This document shows positions 23,303-31,020 of a stretch of DNA of 37,032 nucleotides, piece by piece (the first letter of the stretch is position 1; the number at the start of each line of letters is the position of its first letter). Position numbers and translations under genes: made by a program. The DNA is from SIG437 sp045576235. GTDB taxonomy: Bacteria; Bacillota; Clostridia; UBA1381; UBA9506. A model generated the notes under the pieces. The model was not told where the DNA came from. It was given only the letters and a program-made list of their open reading frames with translations, and did not search any database. The DNA is taken from positions 1 to 37,032 of the forward strand of contig JAZNGA010000003.1 of NCBI GenBank assembly GCA_045576235.1, given 5' to 3'.

Positions 23303-24325
23303 TCAGCCATTCCACTCCCTGATGCTTCCGTCGGGGAAAACCCAGACCGCGCGGGCTGAAGGAAAATTTTTTAATAGTTCTATGCCCTCATCAAAGGTCT
23401 TTAAAAACAAAGCAGTTGAAAGTCCGTCTGCCATAGCTGCATCATCACAGATTACCGACACAGACAAAAAAATTTCTCCCGGCATAAGCGTTTCATCATC
23501 TATTATATGATTATAATTTTTATCACCTACAGTGTAAAACCGTTGATAGCTTCCACTTGTGGCAATCGCTTCGTCTCGCAAAACCTCCTGTGAAACATAT
23601 GCTTTACTGCTTGTTTTATCAGGATTTTCCACGCCGACTGTCCAAAGTGTTTTGTCTGCTTTTTTGCCAACAGCCCGAACATTTCCTCCTACATTTATAA
23701 GATATCCGGAGACGCCATTTTTTTCTAAATGTTCAGCAACCTTTTCAATTGCATACCCTTTTGCAACTGCACCAACATCAAGTGTCATAAGCGAGTCTGC
23801 AAGAAAAACTGTTTTTTCTTTTTTATCTGTTATTACCTTGTTTATATCAGTATGACTTTTAGCTTCTTTCAGCAAATCAATCGGTGGCAAAGAGGCATTT
23901 TCAGGATTTTCAAGACCACGCTCGCGATAGTCGTGCCAAATGGAAAGAACGCTTCCCATTGCAATATTCACCCTGCCATTAGAGATGTCATATATTTTTT
24001 TTGAAAATTCTATCAATTCTATAATTTCTTCGTCTGTTTCTACCCTTTTGTGTTCCCCGTTTTCTGTAGCATTTATGGTGCACAGATTATTTATCCCTTC
24101 ATATTCATTATATACGTCAAAGAGCCTGTGATATTTTGTCAAAAGAGATTTAATTTCAGAACAGACTGCATCAAAATCATCTTTTGATTTTTCATAGCCA
24201 ATAATGGTGGTTACTGTGTCAAATGACTCAAATGAATAGTCAGTATATTTATTCTTTCCGCCCAAACAACCAACAAGGCTGACAGAAAGCACAACTGCAA
24301 AAAGCGACAATAAAAAGTGTTTCAT
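23303..24325 (-). CDS. apbE: FAD:protein FMN transferase (lipoprotein)
   Basis: A 340-residue enzyme that attaches FMN to threonine in Rnf/Nqr subunits. A lipoprotein signal peptide ends in LVGC (Cys about 20), so the enzyme sits on the outer face of the membrane, where RnfG and RnfD loops are modified. Family motifs: SFESFDTVTTI, LDVGAVAKGYAIEKVAEHL, YLINVGGNVRA, HIIDDETLMPG and the metal site DDAAMADGLSTALF. The start chosen is ATG 24325, with GGAG six bases upstream, rather than the Met four codons earlier. Its location in the rnf operon fits its task. Confidence 0.93.
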   Translation of the reverse strand: MKHFLLSLFAVVLSVSLVGCLGGKNKYTDYSFESFDTVTTIIGYEKSKDDFDAVCSEIKSLLTKYHRLFDVYNEYEGINNLCTINATENGEHKRVETDEEIIELIEFSKKIYDISNGRVNIAMGSVLSIWHDYRERGLENPENASLPPIDLLKEAKSHTDINKVITDKKEKTVFLADSLMTLDVGAVAKGYAIEKVAEHLEKNGVSGYLINVGGNVRAVGKKADKTLWTVGVENPDKTSSKAYVSQEVLRDEAIATSGSYQRFYTVGDKNYNHIIDDETLMPGEIFLSVSVICDDAAMADGLSTALFLKTFDEGIELLKNFPSARAVWVFPDGSIREWNG

Positions 24326-24339
24326 CGTTTTCTCCATTA

Positions 24340-24849
24340 TTATTGCTTCAAATTTATTCTCTCCAGAATTTTCATTGCTCCCGCTCCTGCAAGACCGGTT
24401 AAAATCCCTGCTATTGTTCCTGTTATGAAAAGAGATGCCATATAATAGCCAACATAGACATTTTCAAGAATTATCACAGCAGCTATAATCTGCCCAAAAT
24501 TATGAAAAACCGCACCCGTAATGCTCACTCCCACAACTGAAAAAAGCCTCGTTTTCTTGAAAATCACCATAACTACAAGGCTAATCACAGCTCCACAGAG
24601 GCTATATATCAATGAGACACCGCTCCCAAACATAAGAGCAGATATAAAAACTCTTACAAGAGAAATTACGAAAGCCTCACGGTGCGAAAATAGATATAGC
24701 GCTATGAGCACAATGACATTGGCAAATCCAATCTTAACACCCGGCACATTTGGATAGAGAGGCGGAAGAGTTGACTCTATGTAAGACAAAATCAGCGACA
24801 AGGAGACAAGAAGCGATAAAAAGACTAATCTTTTTGTTCGATTTGGCAT
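24340..24849 (-). CDS. Gx transporter family membrane protein (Hpre_diP_synt_I family)
   Basis: A 169-residue protein with five or six hydrophobic helices. It begins with a basic stretch and contains the conserved PPLYPNVPGVKIGFANVIVL and GAVFHNFGQIIAA patterns. The family is often labelled heptaprenyl diphosphate synthase component I, but its members are small integral membrane proteins resembling ECF S-components and typically lie beside apbE and NusG-II genes in rnf clusters. A role in supplying a flavin or isoprenoid compound for Rnf maturation is only inferred from this context. It is encoded 14 bases before apbE and 56 bases after the NusG-II gene. Confidence 0.8.
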   Translation of the reverse strand: MPNRTKRLVFLSLLVSLSLILSYIESTLPPLYPNVPGVKIGFANVIVLIALYLFSHREAFVISLVRVFISALMFGSGVSLIYSLCGAVISLVVMVIFKKTRLFSVVGVSITGAVFHNFGQIIAAVIILENVYVGYYMASLFITGTIAGILTGLAGAGAMKILERINLKQ

Positions 24850-24905
24850 TATCTCCCTCCGTTTTGTCTATAAATAATTGTGACTAAGTCAGAAAAAATT
24901 TTAAT

Positions 24906-25244
24906 TCATTCACTAATTTCTATAACAAGCCTGTTAGGCAGACAAACTATGGTCTCGCCTACTTTTGAGACGGAACGATGCTTTACGCATATCTTATCAG
25001 GGCAGGTTGCATCTTGAATATATGCTTTTCCGTTTTCTATGACCAATGTATTATTTTTTTCGTCATCTGTTATAGGAACCTTAAGAGTTTCTTCAAGTGA
25101 ATATGCAGCAATTTTTTCACCGTCTTTTATCACAGAAACAATCAAACCATCTGTTTGATTACAAAATGATATTATAGCAAAACAAACTGCTGAAATCAAT
25201 AGTATTAAAATCAGTAAAAAATCATTTTTTCTTAAAATCTTCAT
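24906..25244 (-). CDS. NusG domain II-containing membrane-anchored protein
   Basis: A 112-residue protein: a short basic N-terminus, one hydrophobic helix (about 9-28) and an extracytoplasmic beta domain with ATCPDKICVKHRSV and IVCLPNRLVIEI, the NusG_II pattern. The two cysteines of CPDKIC and a third in IVCLPN are typical. The family's function is unknown to me; it accompanies apbE and Gx transporter genes and may assist flavin insertion or Rnf assembly. The start overlaps the rnfB stop by four bases (ATGA), so it is coupled to rnfB. Confidence 0.82.
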   Translation of the reverse strand: MKILRKNDFLLILILLISAVCFAIISFCNQTDGLIVSVIKDGEKIAAYSLEETLKVPITDDEKNNTLVIENGKAYIQDATCPDKICVKHRSVSKVGETIVCLPNRLVIEISE

Positions 25245-26029
25245 ATTTTTTTAATGCTATGCGTCGGACATCCTTCAACACAGATGCCGCATCCTGTGCA
25301 CTTTTGATAATCAATTACAGCAACATTGTTTATAACAGAGATTGCATTTTCAGGGCAATTATTCTCACACTTCTTGCAGCCTACGCAAGCATTTGTGCAG
25401 TCCTTTCTTTTAGTTGCTCCCTTGTCCTTATTAGCACACAAAACCGCTGTTTTACTCACTGCAGAAACTAAAGATATTATCCCTCTCGGGCACACACTCA
25501 CACAAAGTCCGCAGCCCACACATTTTCTTTTGTCAATTCGTGCAACTCCGTCTTTTGTGCATATAGCATCATTTGGGCAGACAGATGCGCAGTCACCACT
25601 GCCAAGACATCCATATTTACAAGCTAAAGGACCACCATAAAGCTGTGATTTTGCAAGACATGAATCAACACCTGCATATGTGTTTATTTCTTTCACTGCA
25701 TTACATGTGCCATTACAATGCACAATCGCAATTTTTTCGACAACATCCTCAGCATCAACGCCCAAAATCTCCGCAACATCTGCCGCAACTGTGTCTGCTC
25801 CAGGAACGCAAAGATTAGTTTTAACACCGCCAACAGACAATGCGTTTGCATAATCATCACATCCTGTATATCCACAAGCTCCACAGTTAATACCCGGAAG
25901 ACACTCTCGCAATCTCTTTGCTTTTTCATCCTCTTTAACACTCATAAAATGTGATGCTACAGAAAGCAAAAGACTTGCAAGAAGTCCCAAAAGTGCAATA
26001 ACTCCGAGAGCCATCAATATGTTATTCAT
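25241..26029 (-). CDS. rnfB: Rnf complex subunit B (ferredoxin-accepting Fe-S protein)
   Basis: 262 residues: an N-terminal membrane helix (about 2-27), then the RnfB [4Fe-4S] domain (C43, C49, C52, C57 in CLPGINCGACGYTGC). Four ferredoxin-type motifs follow: CLGSGDCASVCP, CVGCGLCVSVCP, CVGCKKCENNCP and CTGCGICVEGCP. This multi-cluster form is typical of clostridial RnfB, which receives electrons from reduced ferredoxin on the cytosolic side. It follows rnfA by 14 bases and overlaps the NusG-II gene. Confidence 0.95.
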   Translation of the reverse strand: MNNILMALGVIALLGLLASLLLSVASHFMSVKEDEKAKRLRECLPGINCGACGYTGCDDYANALSVGGVKTNLCVPGADTVAADVAEILGVDAEDVVEKIAIVHCNGTCNAVKEINTYAGVDSCLAKSQLYGGPLACKYGCLGSGDCASVCPNDAICTKDGVARIDKRKCVGCGLCVSVCPRGIISLVSAVSKTAVLCANKDKGATKRKDCTNACVGCKKCENNCPENAISVINNVAVIDYQKCTGCGICVEGCPTHSIKKI

Positions 26030-26043
26030 AATAAATCAGTCTC

Positions 26044-26643
26044 CTACTTCAACAAATTTTCAACAATCCCTGCAAAACCAAAGAAAGCGAGCGACACAAA
26101 AGATGCCGCAATCAATGTCACAGGAAGCCCTCTTAAATACACAGGTATTTTTTCCTCATTAATTCTCGAGCGAACGCCTGAGAAAAGCACCATCGCAAGA
26201 AGAAATCCCAAGCCACAGCCAAGCGAACTCACAATTGACTGAACAAAATTATAACCGTCAGAAATGTTGTTTATGGTGACACCTAAAACCGCGCAATTTG
26301 TTGTTATAAGCGGAAGATATATTCCGAGACTTTTGTGAAGAGACGGAATATGTCTTTTAAGCACGATTTCCGTAAACTGCACAAGCGCGGCAATAATGAG
26401 AATGAACACCATTGTCTGCAAATATTCAAGCTCAAATCTTTCAAGAATGAAAATTTGAATCGGCCAGGTAACGATTGTTGCCACAAGCATAACAAATATA
26501 ACTGCAACACCCATGCCCGTTGCCTGATTTAATTTTTTTGAAACTCCAAGGAAGGGGCAAATTCCTAAAAACTGACTTAAAACATAGTTATTTACAAGTA
26601 TTGACCCCATTAAAATTGATAAGAGGAGTTTTGCATTTTCCAT
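26044..26643 (-). CDS. rnfA: Rnf complex subunit A
   Basis: A 199-residue integral membrane subunit with about six helices. NNYVLSQFLGICPFLGVSKKLNQATGMG and LITTNCAVLGVTINN carry the conserved cysteines that hold the intramembrane [2Fe-2S] cluster together with RnfE. It forms part of the ion-translocating core. Its sequence parallels the rnfE product, as expected from their common origin. Two bases separate it from rnfE. Confidence 0.96.
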   Translation of the reverse strand: MENAKLLLSILMGSILVNNYVLSQFLGICPFLGVSKKLNQATGMGVAVIFVMLVATIVTWPIQIFILERFELEYLQTMVFILIIAALVQFTEIVLKRHIPSLHKSLGIYLPLITTNCAVLGVTINNISDGYNFVQSIVSSLGCGLGFLLAMVLFSGVRSRINEEKIPVYLRGLPVTLIAASFVSLAFFGFAGIVENLLK

Positions 26644-26645
26644 AA

Positions 26646-27326
26646 TTATTCAGCCTCCTTCTCCGCACAGCTTGTGCAGCTATTTGCAGCGGGACATCCC
26701 TCACATGAAAATGAAGTTTTCTTCGGTGCTTTGCCTTTTGTGATTGCGGCAACTGCACAAATGAGCAAGCCATAAACTAGAAGTCCGCCAGGAGCTTGTG
26801 CCAATAAACTAATTGTGTGGTTTTTCATAAATGGAATTTCTGCACCCATAAATGTTCCTGCACCAAACACCTCTCGAATGACAGACATAGAAAGAAGAGC
26901 AATGGTAAATCCAAGCCCCATTCCAATTCCATCAAGAATGGATTTTGTGACAGAGTTTTTCCCCGCAAACATCTCCGCTCTGCCTAACACTATGCAGTTT
27001 ACAGTTATGAGAGCAAGATAAACTCCCAAGAGCTCATAAAGCTCGGGAAAATATGCGTGCATAAACATCTGCACTAATGTCACAAATCCTGCAATGATAA
27101 CAATATAGCATGGAATTCGAACCATATCGGGAATAAATTTTCTGAGGAGCGATATAACTGCATTGGAGCATATCAAAACCGCCATAGCAGCAAGCCCCAT
27201 AGAGAGCGCACCAATTATTGTTGTGGTTGTCGCAAGAGTTGGACAAGTTCCCAGAACAAGCACAAATACAGGGTTTTCACGAAGAAGCCCTTTTAATAAT
27301 ATCGATGAATTACTTTCGTTTTTCAT
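26646..27326 (-). CDS. rnfE: Rnf complex subunit E with Cys-rich C-terminal tail
   Basis: A 226-residue membrane subunit paired with RnfA. The core has NPVFVLVLGTCPTLATTTT and LALITVNCIVLGRAE, again with the cluster cysteines. After the last helix it carries a short hydrophilic tail with CEGCPAANSCTSC near the C-terminus, a four-cysteine group absent from proteobacterial RnfE and able in principle to hold a metal or an extra Fe-S cluster. The tail would lie outside the membrane core. The stop is followed after two bases by rnfA. Confidence 0.95.
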   Translation of the reverse strand: MKNESNSSILLKGLLRENPVFVLVLGTCPTLATTTTIIGALSMGLAAMAVLICSNAVISLLRKFIPDMVRIPCYIVIIAGFVTLVQMFMHAYFPELYELLGVYLALITVNCIVLGRAEMFAGKNSVTKSILDGIGMGLGFTIALLSMSVIREVFGAGTFMGAEIPFMKNHTISLLAQAPGGLLVYGLLICAVAAITKGKAPKKTSFSCEGCPAANSCTSCAEKEAE

Positions 27327-27330
27327 AATA

Positions 27331-27840
27331 TCACTCTCCCCCTTTTAAGATTTGCGCTGCTAAAAGAGCATCTTTCACAGCATTTTTATAAGCTGAAGTG
27401 GTTTTCGTGGCAGATGCTACCGTGTCCACAGATTCAATATTTTCCAAAGTTTTATCTAACAATTTTTCTCCGTAGGTTTCTTCATGACCAAGCGTTTCTC
27501 CACATGAAATGCATGTAGCGCCCGCAACAACACCGTCTTTGTCAACACCACACATAATAACCATTCCCGGAGCATATCCGCTTGTCTCAAGCTTGACGAC
27601 ATATCCGCCGTCTGATGATTTATAAATCTCGCTTACTGTTTCGGGAAGCTCCAAATTCTCTAAAGCAACAAGTGAAAAATCTTTTCCGTCCGGCATAACA
27701 AATTTCAAAGACTGTTCGACAGCTTTTTGGTCATTTTTTTCTATAACCGGTGATGTCAGCATATTTGTGTATGCAAGAGCAACACCGATAACTGCGCAAA
27801 TCATTGTGAGGGCAAAAACGCTTTTCAAATATGTTTTCAT
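27331..27840 (-). CDS. rnfG: Rnf complex subunit G (covalent FMN)
   Basis: 169 residues: one N-terminal membrane helix (about 7-27) and an FMN-binding domain on the outer face. The flavinylation motif normally written D-x-x-S/T-G-A-T reads DTVASATKTTSAY here (near 140-150), with Ser in place of Gly before AT; the acceptor Thr is kept. ApbE of the same operon should load FMN there. It starts with a four-base overlap on rnfD (ATGA) and ends four bases before rnfE. Confidence 0.93.
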   Translation of the reverse strand: MKTYLKSVFALTMICAVIGVALAYTNMLTSPVIEKNDQKAVEQSLKFVMPDGKDFSLVALENLELPETVSEIYKSSDGGYVVKLETSGYAPGMVIMCGVDKDGVVAGATCISCGETLGHEETYGEKLLDKTLENIESVDTVASATKTTSAYKNAVKDALLAAQILKGGE

Positions 27841-28760
27841 GCTTTTTTACCTCCAAAAATTTTTAATTCAGACCATTTTTCAATATAAGGGTTAAGAATG
27901 TTCATAAGGAGAATTGCAAATGACACCCCTTCAGGATATATCCCCCAGAAACGAATGGCAACTGTTATCAAGCCTGCGCCAAAACCGAAAATCAGCTTGC
28001 CCACCTTTGTCGCAGGAGATGTTACATAATCTGTTGCCATAAATATTGCTCCAAGCAAAAGTCCACCCGACATAACATAGGCAAGAGATGTCACCACATC
28101 ACCGCCGAGAACTGCCAGAGTGAGAACAAATGTTGTCAATATGTATGAAACCGGCAAATGCCAGGTTATAACCTTTTTAATAAGAAGATATGCAAAGCCC
28201 AAAAGCAGCGCTATCACACAAGTTTCACCTATTGCACCGCCTATATTTCCAGTGAACAAATTTGAAAGGTCAGGCAAAATCCCCTTTTCAAGTTCTTCTA
28301 ATGGCGTTGCACCCGCCACAGAGTCCACAGGAAAGCCTGCAATAACAAAAGACCCGAAGGTCACTACCATAAACACCTTTGCTGCTATGGCAGGATTGAC
28401 AATATTGCAACCAAGTCCTCCAAAGAAACATTTTACAACAATTATTGCAAAAATACTTCCAAAAACTGCCTGCCATATCGGAACAATAGAAGGCATATTA
28501 AGACCTAATATCAGCCCTGTCACTGCCGCACTCAAATCGCCTATGGTCTGTTCTCTTTTTGCAAATTTATTAAAAAGAAACTCTGATATGATTGTTGTAG
28601 CAACACAAACTGCAACAACCAAAAGCGCTCTCGCGCCAAAAATTATTGCACCGGCAACAGTTGCAGGAAGAAGAGAAATTATGACATCTGCCATAATGTT
28701 TTTCGTGGTGCTGTTTGTATGTATATGTGGAGAAGATGATATATATAGCTTTTGAGACAT
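27837..28760 (-). CDS. rnfD: Rnf complex subunit D (covalent FMN)
   Basis: A 307-residue integral membrane subunit with about nine helices. It contains the flavin attachment motif VAGATPLEE (Thr near residue 160) and the GGLGCNIVNPAIAAK segment typical of RnfD/NqrB. It carries FMN and takes part in coupling electron transfer to ion movement. The ATG lies five bases after the rnfC stop. Confidence 0.95.
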   Translation of the reverse strand: MSQKLYISSSPHIHTNSTTKNIMADVIISLLPATVAGAIIFGARALLVVAVCVATTIISEFLFNKFAKREQTIGDLSAAVTGLILGLNMPSIVPIWQAVFGSIFAIIVVKCFFGGLGCNIVNPAIAAKVFMVVTFGSFVIAGFPVDSVAGATPLEELEKGILPDLSNLFTGNIGGAIGETCVIALLLGFAYLLIKKVITWHLPVSYILTTFVLTLAVLGGDVVTSLAYVMSGGLLLGAIFMATDYVTSPATKVGKLIFGFGAGLITVAIRFWGIYPEGVSFAILLMNILNPYIEKWSELKIFGGKKA

Positions 28761-28765
28761 TATTC

Positions 28766-30082
28766 TCAGGCCTCCTTTTCTTTTTTTGCAGCTTTAAATG
28801 ATGTCAGCGCTGTCTTTGCGAGACGAATATTCTGCACAAGTGGTCTTGCTGCAGGACAAACAAAAGAGCAACATCCGCACTGCATACAAGTATCTGTTCC
28901 AAGCTTTTCCATAGCACTATAATCTTTTTTCTTATAAGCTTCAGATATAGCCGCCGCATTTATGCCGAAAGGACAACTGTTATAGCACATACCGCATCTT
29001 ATGCATGCTGTTTCTTTTATAGGTGTTGCTTCTTTTTTATTCATCGCAATAAGCGCATTTGTGTTTTTTATCACGGGTGCGCCAAGGTCAGAAACAGCAA
29101 TCCCCATCATAGGACCGCCATAGAGGACCTTTGCCGGTTCTTCCTTAAAGCCACCACAAAACTCAAAAACATCTCCAATAGATGCGCCGATTGGCGCAAT
29201 GATATTTTTTGGTTCTTTAATTGCCCCACCGTCTATAGTGATGCATTTTCTGTTGAGAGGCATACCTGTTTTTAAATAGTTTCCTATGGATGCAAGCGTT
29301 GTGCAATTACACACAATGCATCCGACATCTATGGGAAGTTTTCCTGTCGGAATCACCTTTCCCGTTGTGTGATAAACAATCACTTTTTCACCGCCCTGAG
29401 GATATAACGAGGGCAAAACCTGAACTTTCACGCAATCATCATTTGAAGAAAGCTCTTTCATTTTAACTATGGCATCTTTTTTATTATTTTCAATGCCAAT
29501 GATAATTTTTTTGATTCCAAGAATTTCTTTGAGCTTTCCTATGGCATATGCCATATCATCTGCTCTTTCTGTCATTGTTACAGAATCGCTTGTTATGTAG
29601 GGTTCACATTCTGCTCCATTTATTATGAGTTCCTCTATTTTTTCGGGGTCTGCAGCAAATTTCACATGAGATGGAAATCCTGCGCCGCCAAGACCTACAA
29701 TTCCGCTTTTTGCAATAGCATCTAAAAGCTCTTCTCTGTTTGTCACAACAGGCGGTTTGACATCTGAATCAATGGTTTGCTTTCCATCACTTTCAATAAC
29801 TACAACTGTGCCCTTTGCCCCATTTGCAAGCAGCTTCTCGCCAACTTCTTTAACTGTTCCCGACACACTTGAATATATTGGCGAGGACACAAAGCCACTC
29901 TGCTCACCTATAAGCGTTCCCACAAACACCGCATCACCTGCATTAACTACAGGTTTTGCAGGCTTTCCTATGTGCATAGTCATAGGTATAGTCACAAGCG
30001 TCGGTGCGGGCATAAGCACAGGTGTCATTCCATCTGTATTTTTTTTGTGGGGTGCTTTAACCCCGTGCAATAAAAATGCCAT
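28766..30082 (-). CDS. rnfC: Rnf complex subunit C (NADH-binding)
   Basis: 438 residues: N-terminal barrel and sandwich-hybrid domain, FMN/NADH-binding domain with GIVGLGGAGFPSHVKFA (about 130-146) and INGAECEPYITSD, a SLBB-like part, and two C-terminal [4Fe-4S] motifs CIRCGMCYNSCPFG and CMQCGCCSFVCPA. It is the peripheral subunit that exchanges electrons with NAD. GGAAGGATGG precedes the ATG. It is the first gene of the operon; the 120 bases directly upstream show no good promoter, so transcription probably begins further up, before a terminator-like hairpin. Confidence 0.96.
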   Translation of the reverse strand: MAFLLHGVKAPHKKNTDGMTPVLMPAPTLVTIPMTMHIGKPAKPVVNAGDAVFVGTLIGEQSGFVSSPIYSSVSGTVKEVGEKLLANGAKGTVVVIESDGKQTIDSDVKPPVVTNREELLDAIAKSGIVGLGGAGFPSHVKFAADPEKIEELIINGAECEPYITSDSVTMTERADDMAYAIGKLKEILGIKKIIIGIENNKKDAIVKMKELSSNDDCVKVQVLPSLYPQGGEKVIVYHTTGKVIPTGKLPIDVGCIVCNCTTLASIGNYLKTGMPLNRKCITIDGGAIKEPKNIIAPIGASIGDVFEFCGGFKEEPAKVLYGGPMMGIAVSDLGAPVIKNTNALIAMNKKEATPIKETACIRCGMCYNSCPFGINAAAISEAYKKKDYSAMEKLGTDTCMQCGCCSFVCPAARPLVQNIRLAKTALTSFKAAKKEKEA

Positions 30083-30202
30083 TATATAGCCATCCTTCCA
30101 AAAGAAAATATATTTTTAAAATTTATAAAACAAAGCTTTCATAATTCTTCAAACAAAACTTTAAAGCGTTTGCGACTGTTAAAATTTTGTCAAAAAAACA
30201 CA

Positions 30203-30231
30203 ACAGCTCGTTGAGAAACTCAACGAGCTGT
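30203..30231. terminator. Strong terminator-like hairpin upstream of rnfC
   Basis: A 13-bp perfect stem with a three-base loop (30203-30215 with 30219-30231), flanked by a T-run on both strands. On the minus strand it lies between the promoter at 30344-30372 and rnfC, overlapping the end of the small ORF at 30220-30285. It can act as the end of a short independent transcript or as an attenuator in front of rnf. Confidence 0.8.
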
Positions 30232-30285
30232 TTTTTTATAAAAATTTTTATAGTTATTTTTAAGCCTTTTTCGTGAACTTTTCAA
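30220..30285 (-). CDS. Very small basic peptide (21 residues) in the rnf leader
   Basis: A TTG start at 30285 with AAAGGAG eight bases upstream opens a 21-codon frame ending in TGA at 30220-30222, inside the terminator stem. The peptide has six Lys and three Arg, no acidic residue and two Tyr. It has a near-consensus promoter, an RBS and a terminator. I recognise no family. It may be a leader peptide whose translation controls the hairpin, a stand-alone short protein, or a chance frame in a small RNA. I rate coding as possible rather than likely. Confidence 0.35.
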   Translation of the reverse strand: MKSSRKRLKNNYKNFYKKTAR

Positions 30286-30343
30286 AATTAAATCTCCTTT
30301 GTTATTCTTTCAAATTAAAAAAGAACATACCTCACCTGAGAAC

Positions 30344-30372
30344 ATTATATCATCATATTTCAATAAAATCAA
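30344..30372 (-). promoter_or_regulatory. Sigma-A promoter of the rnf leader / small peptide unit
   Basis: TTGATT (30367-30372) and TATAAT (30344-30349) are 17 bp apart on the minus strand, with a start point near 30337. It is the nearest good promoter before rnfC, with the terminator-like hairpin at 30203-30231 between them. Confidence 0.7.
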
Positions 30373-30418
30373 GTGTTTTTTGAAAAAATATAAAACTATA
30401 TTGTTTTTTTAACAACCA

Positions 30419-30589
30419 TCAAAAGCCAAAGGAAATTTGTCTTCTTTTCACTTCTCTGCTTGAAAGTTTTTGAATAATTCCGATTACAGAAAAATCATTT
30501 ACAGTTTCCCCAATTTTAAAATGTTCTACGCCAATTTCTCCAAGTGTTTTTTCTTTAGTGTCAAAAGGACAATAAAAATGATTTTTCAT
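30419..30589 (-). CDS. Hypothetical 56-residue protein or gene remnant
   Basis: A minus-strand frame of balanced composition (MKNHFYCPFDTKEK...GETVNDFSVIGIIQK...) lies in the 430-bp stretch between the spoIVB fragment and the rnf leader promoter. AAGGG stands directly against the ATG, which is too close for a good RBS. I recognise no family. The amino-acid make-up looks more protein-like than the overlapping plus-strand frame, so a small gene or a decayed remnant is possible. Confidence 0.25.
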   Translation of the reverse strand: MKNHFYCPFDTKEKTLGEIGVEHFKIGETVNDFSVIGIIQKLSSREVKRRQISFGF

Positions 30590-30631
30590 CCCTTAATAAA
30601 AAGTCCTAAACTTAACAAAATGATTTCTGAA

Positions 30632-30718
30632 CTAAGATGCATTTACTTGAATCCGGATGATATATTGCGAACAACAAAACTGCTGAATTATGCGGATTTG
30701 AAGATCTTTCTTTTTCAC
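30632..30718 (-). CDS. Hypothetical 28-residue peptide
   Basis: A GTG start with GGAGG five bases upstream opens a 28-codon frame (MKKKDLQIRIIQQFCC...). It comes about 50 bases after the spoIVB terminator on the same strand. The RBS is good, but the frame stops early and nothing is recognised in it; it may be the start of a gene that has since been lost. spo0A, which commonly follows spoIVB in Firmicutes, is not what is seen here. Confidence 0.2.
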   Translation of the reverse strand: MKKKDLQIRIIQQFCCSQYIIRIQVNAS

Positions 30719-30770
30719 GAAAACCTCCAAAAAATATATTGGCAACATTCCATCAAAACATAAAGCAAAA

Positions 30771-30797
30771 GCCCACCTATAACAAATATAAGTGGGC
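30771..30797 (-). terminator. Terminator of the spoIVB 3' end
   Basis: GCCCAC (30771-30776) pairs with GTGGGC (30792-30797), extended inward by TAT/ATA after one mismatch. On the minus strand it is followed by TTTTGCTTT. It lies eight bases after the stop codon of the spoIVB fragment, so the native 3' end of that gene is complete. Confidence 0.6.
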
Positions 30798-30804
30798 AAT
30801 TAAA

Positions 30805-30936
30805 TTATTCGATTTTCTCTGCCTCTGCAAGCATATTTTCAATAAATATCCCATAACCTCGTGTTGGGTCGTTAACAAAAACATGGGTTACAGCACCAAT
30901 GAGTTTTCCGTCCTGTAATATAGGGCTGCCGCTCAC
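30805..30936 (-). pseudogene. spoIVB: spoIVB 3'-terminal fragment (SpoIVB peptidase, S55)
   Basis: Reading the minus strand back from the TAA at 30805-30807 gives an uninterrupted 43-residue C-terminus with VSGSPILQDGKLIGAV, THVFVNDPTRGYGIF and IENML. This is the end of SpoIVB, the forespore serine protease that triggers pro-sigma-K processing; the S of SGSP is its catalytic serine. Upstream of about 30936 the similarity stops abruptly and the frame reaches a stop, so some 370 residues, including the PDZ domain and catalytic His, are missing here. The remaining reading frame has no damage, and its terminator is in place. It is either the displaced half of a gene interrupted by the island to the right, or a leftover duplicate 3' end of an integration event. 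Confidence 0.8.
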
Positions 30937-30982
30937 GAGTGATGTCAATAGGGGACAACAAATTTTTATCTTTTTTGACAAT

Positions 30983-31020
30983 TATTGATATTATAATGCG
31001 ATTGGGATATAATATCAATA
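30983..31020 (+). promoter_or_regulatory. Promoter with a 13-bp inverted-repeat operator
   Basis: TATTGATATTATA (30983-30995) and its exact inverse (31008-31020) are separated by 12 bases. The left arm contains the -35 TTGATA (30985-30990) and the right arm the -10 TATAAT (31008-31013), 17 bp apart. A dimeric repressor bound to the repeat would shut the promoter. The site lies 28 bp before the gene at 31048. Gene and promoter are the first sequence of the island after the spoIVB junction. Confidence 0.7.

Noticed and set aside
30401..30415. TTGTTTTTTTAACAA near the rnf leader promoter as a Rex operator
   Set aside because: The half-sites are only five bases and the total length is 15 instead of 18 bp; the centre is a plain T-run, so chance is likely in this AT-rich stretch.
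30470..30763. 97-codon plus-strand frame between the rnf leader and the spoIVB fragment
   Set aside because: It has a TTG start without an RBS and skewed composition (many F, K, I, Y), it crosses the opposite-strand frames, and I recognise no family.
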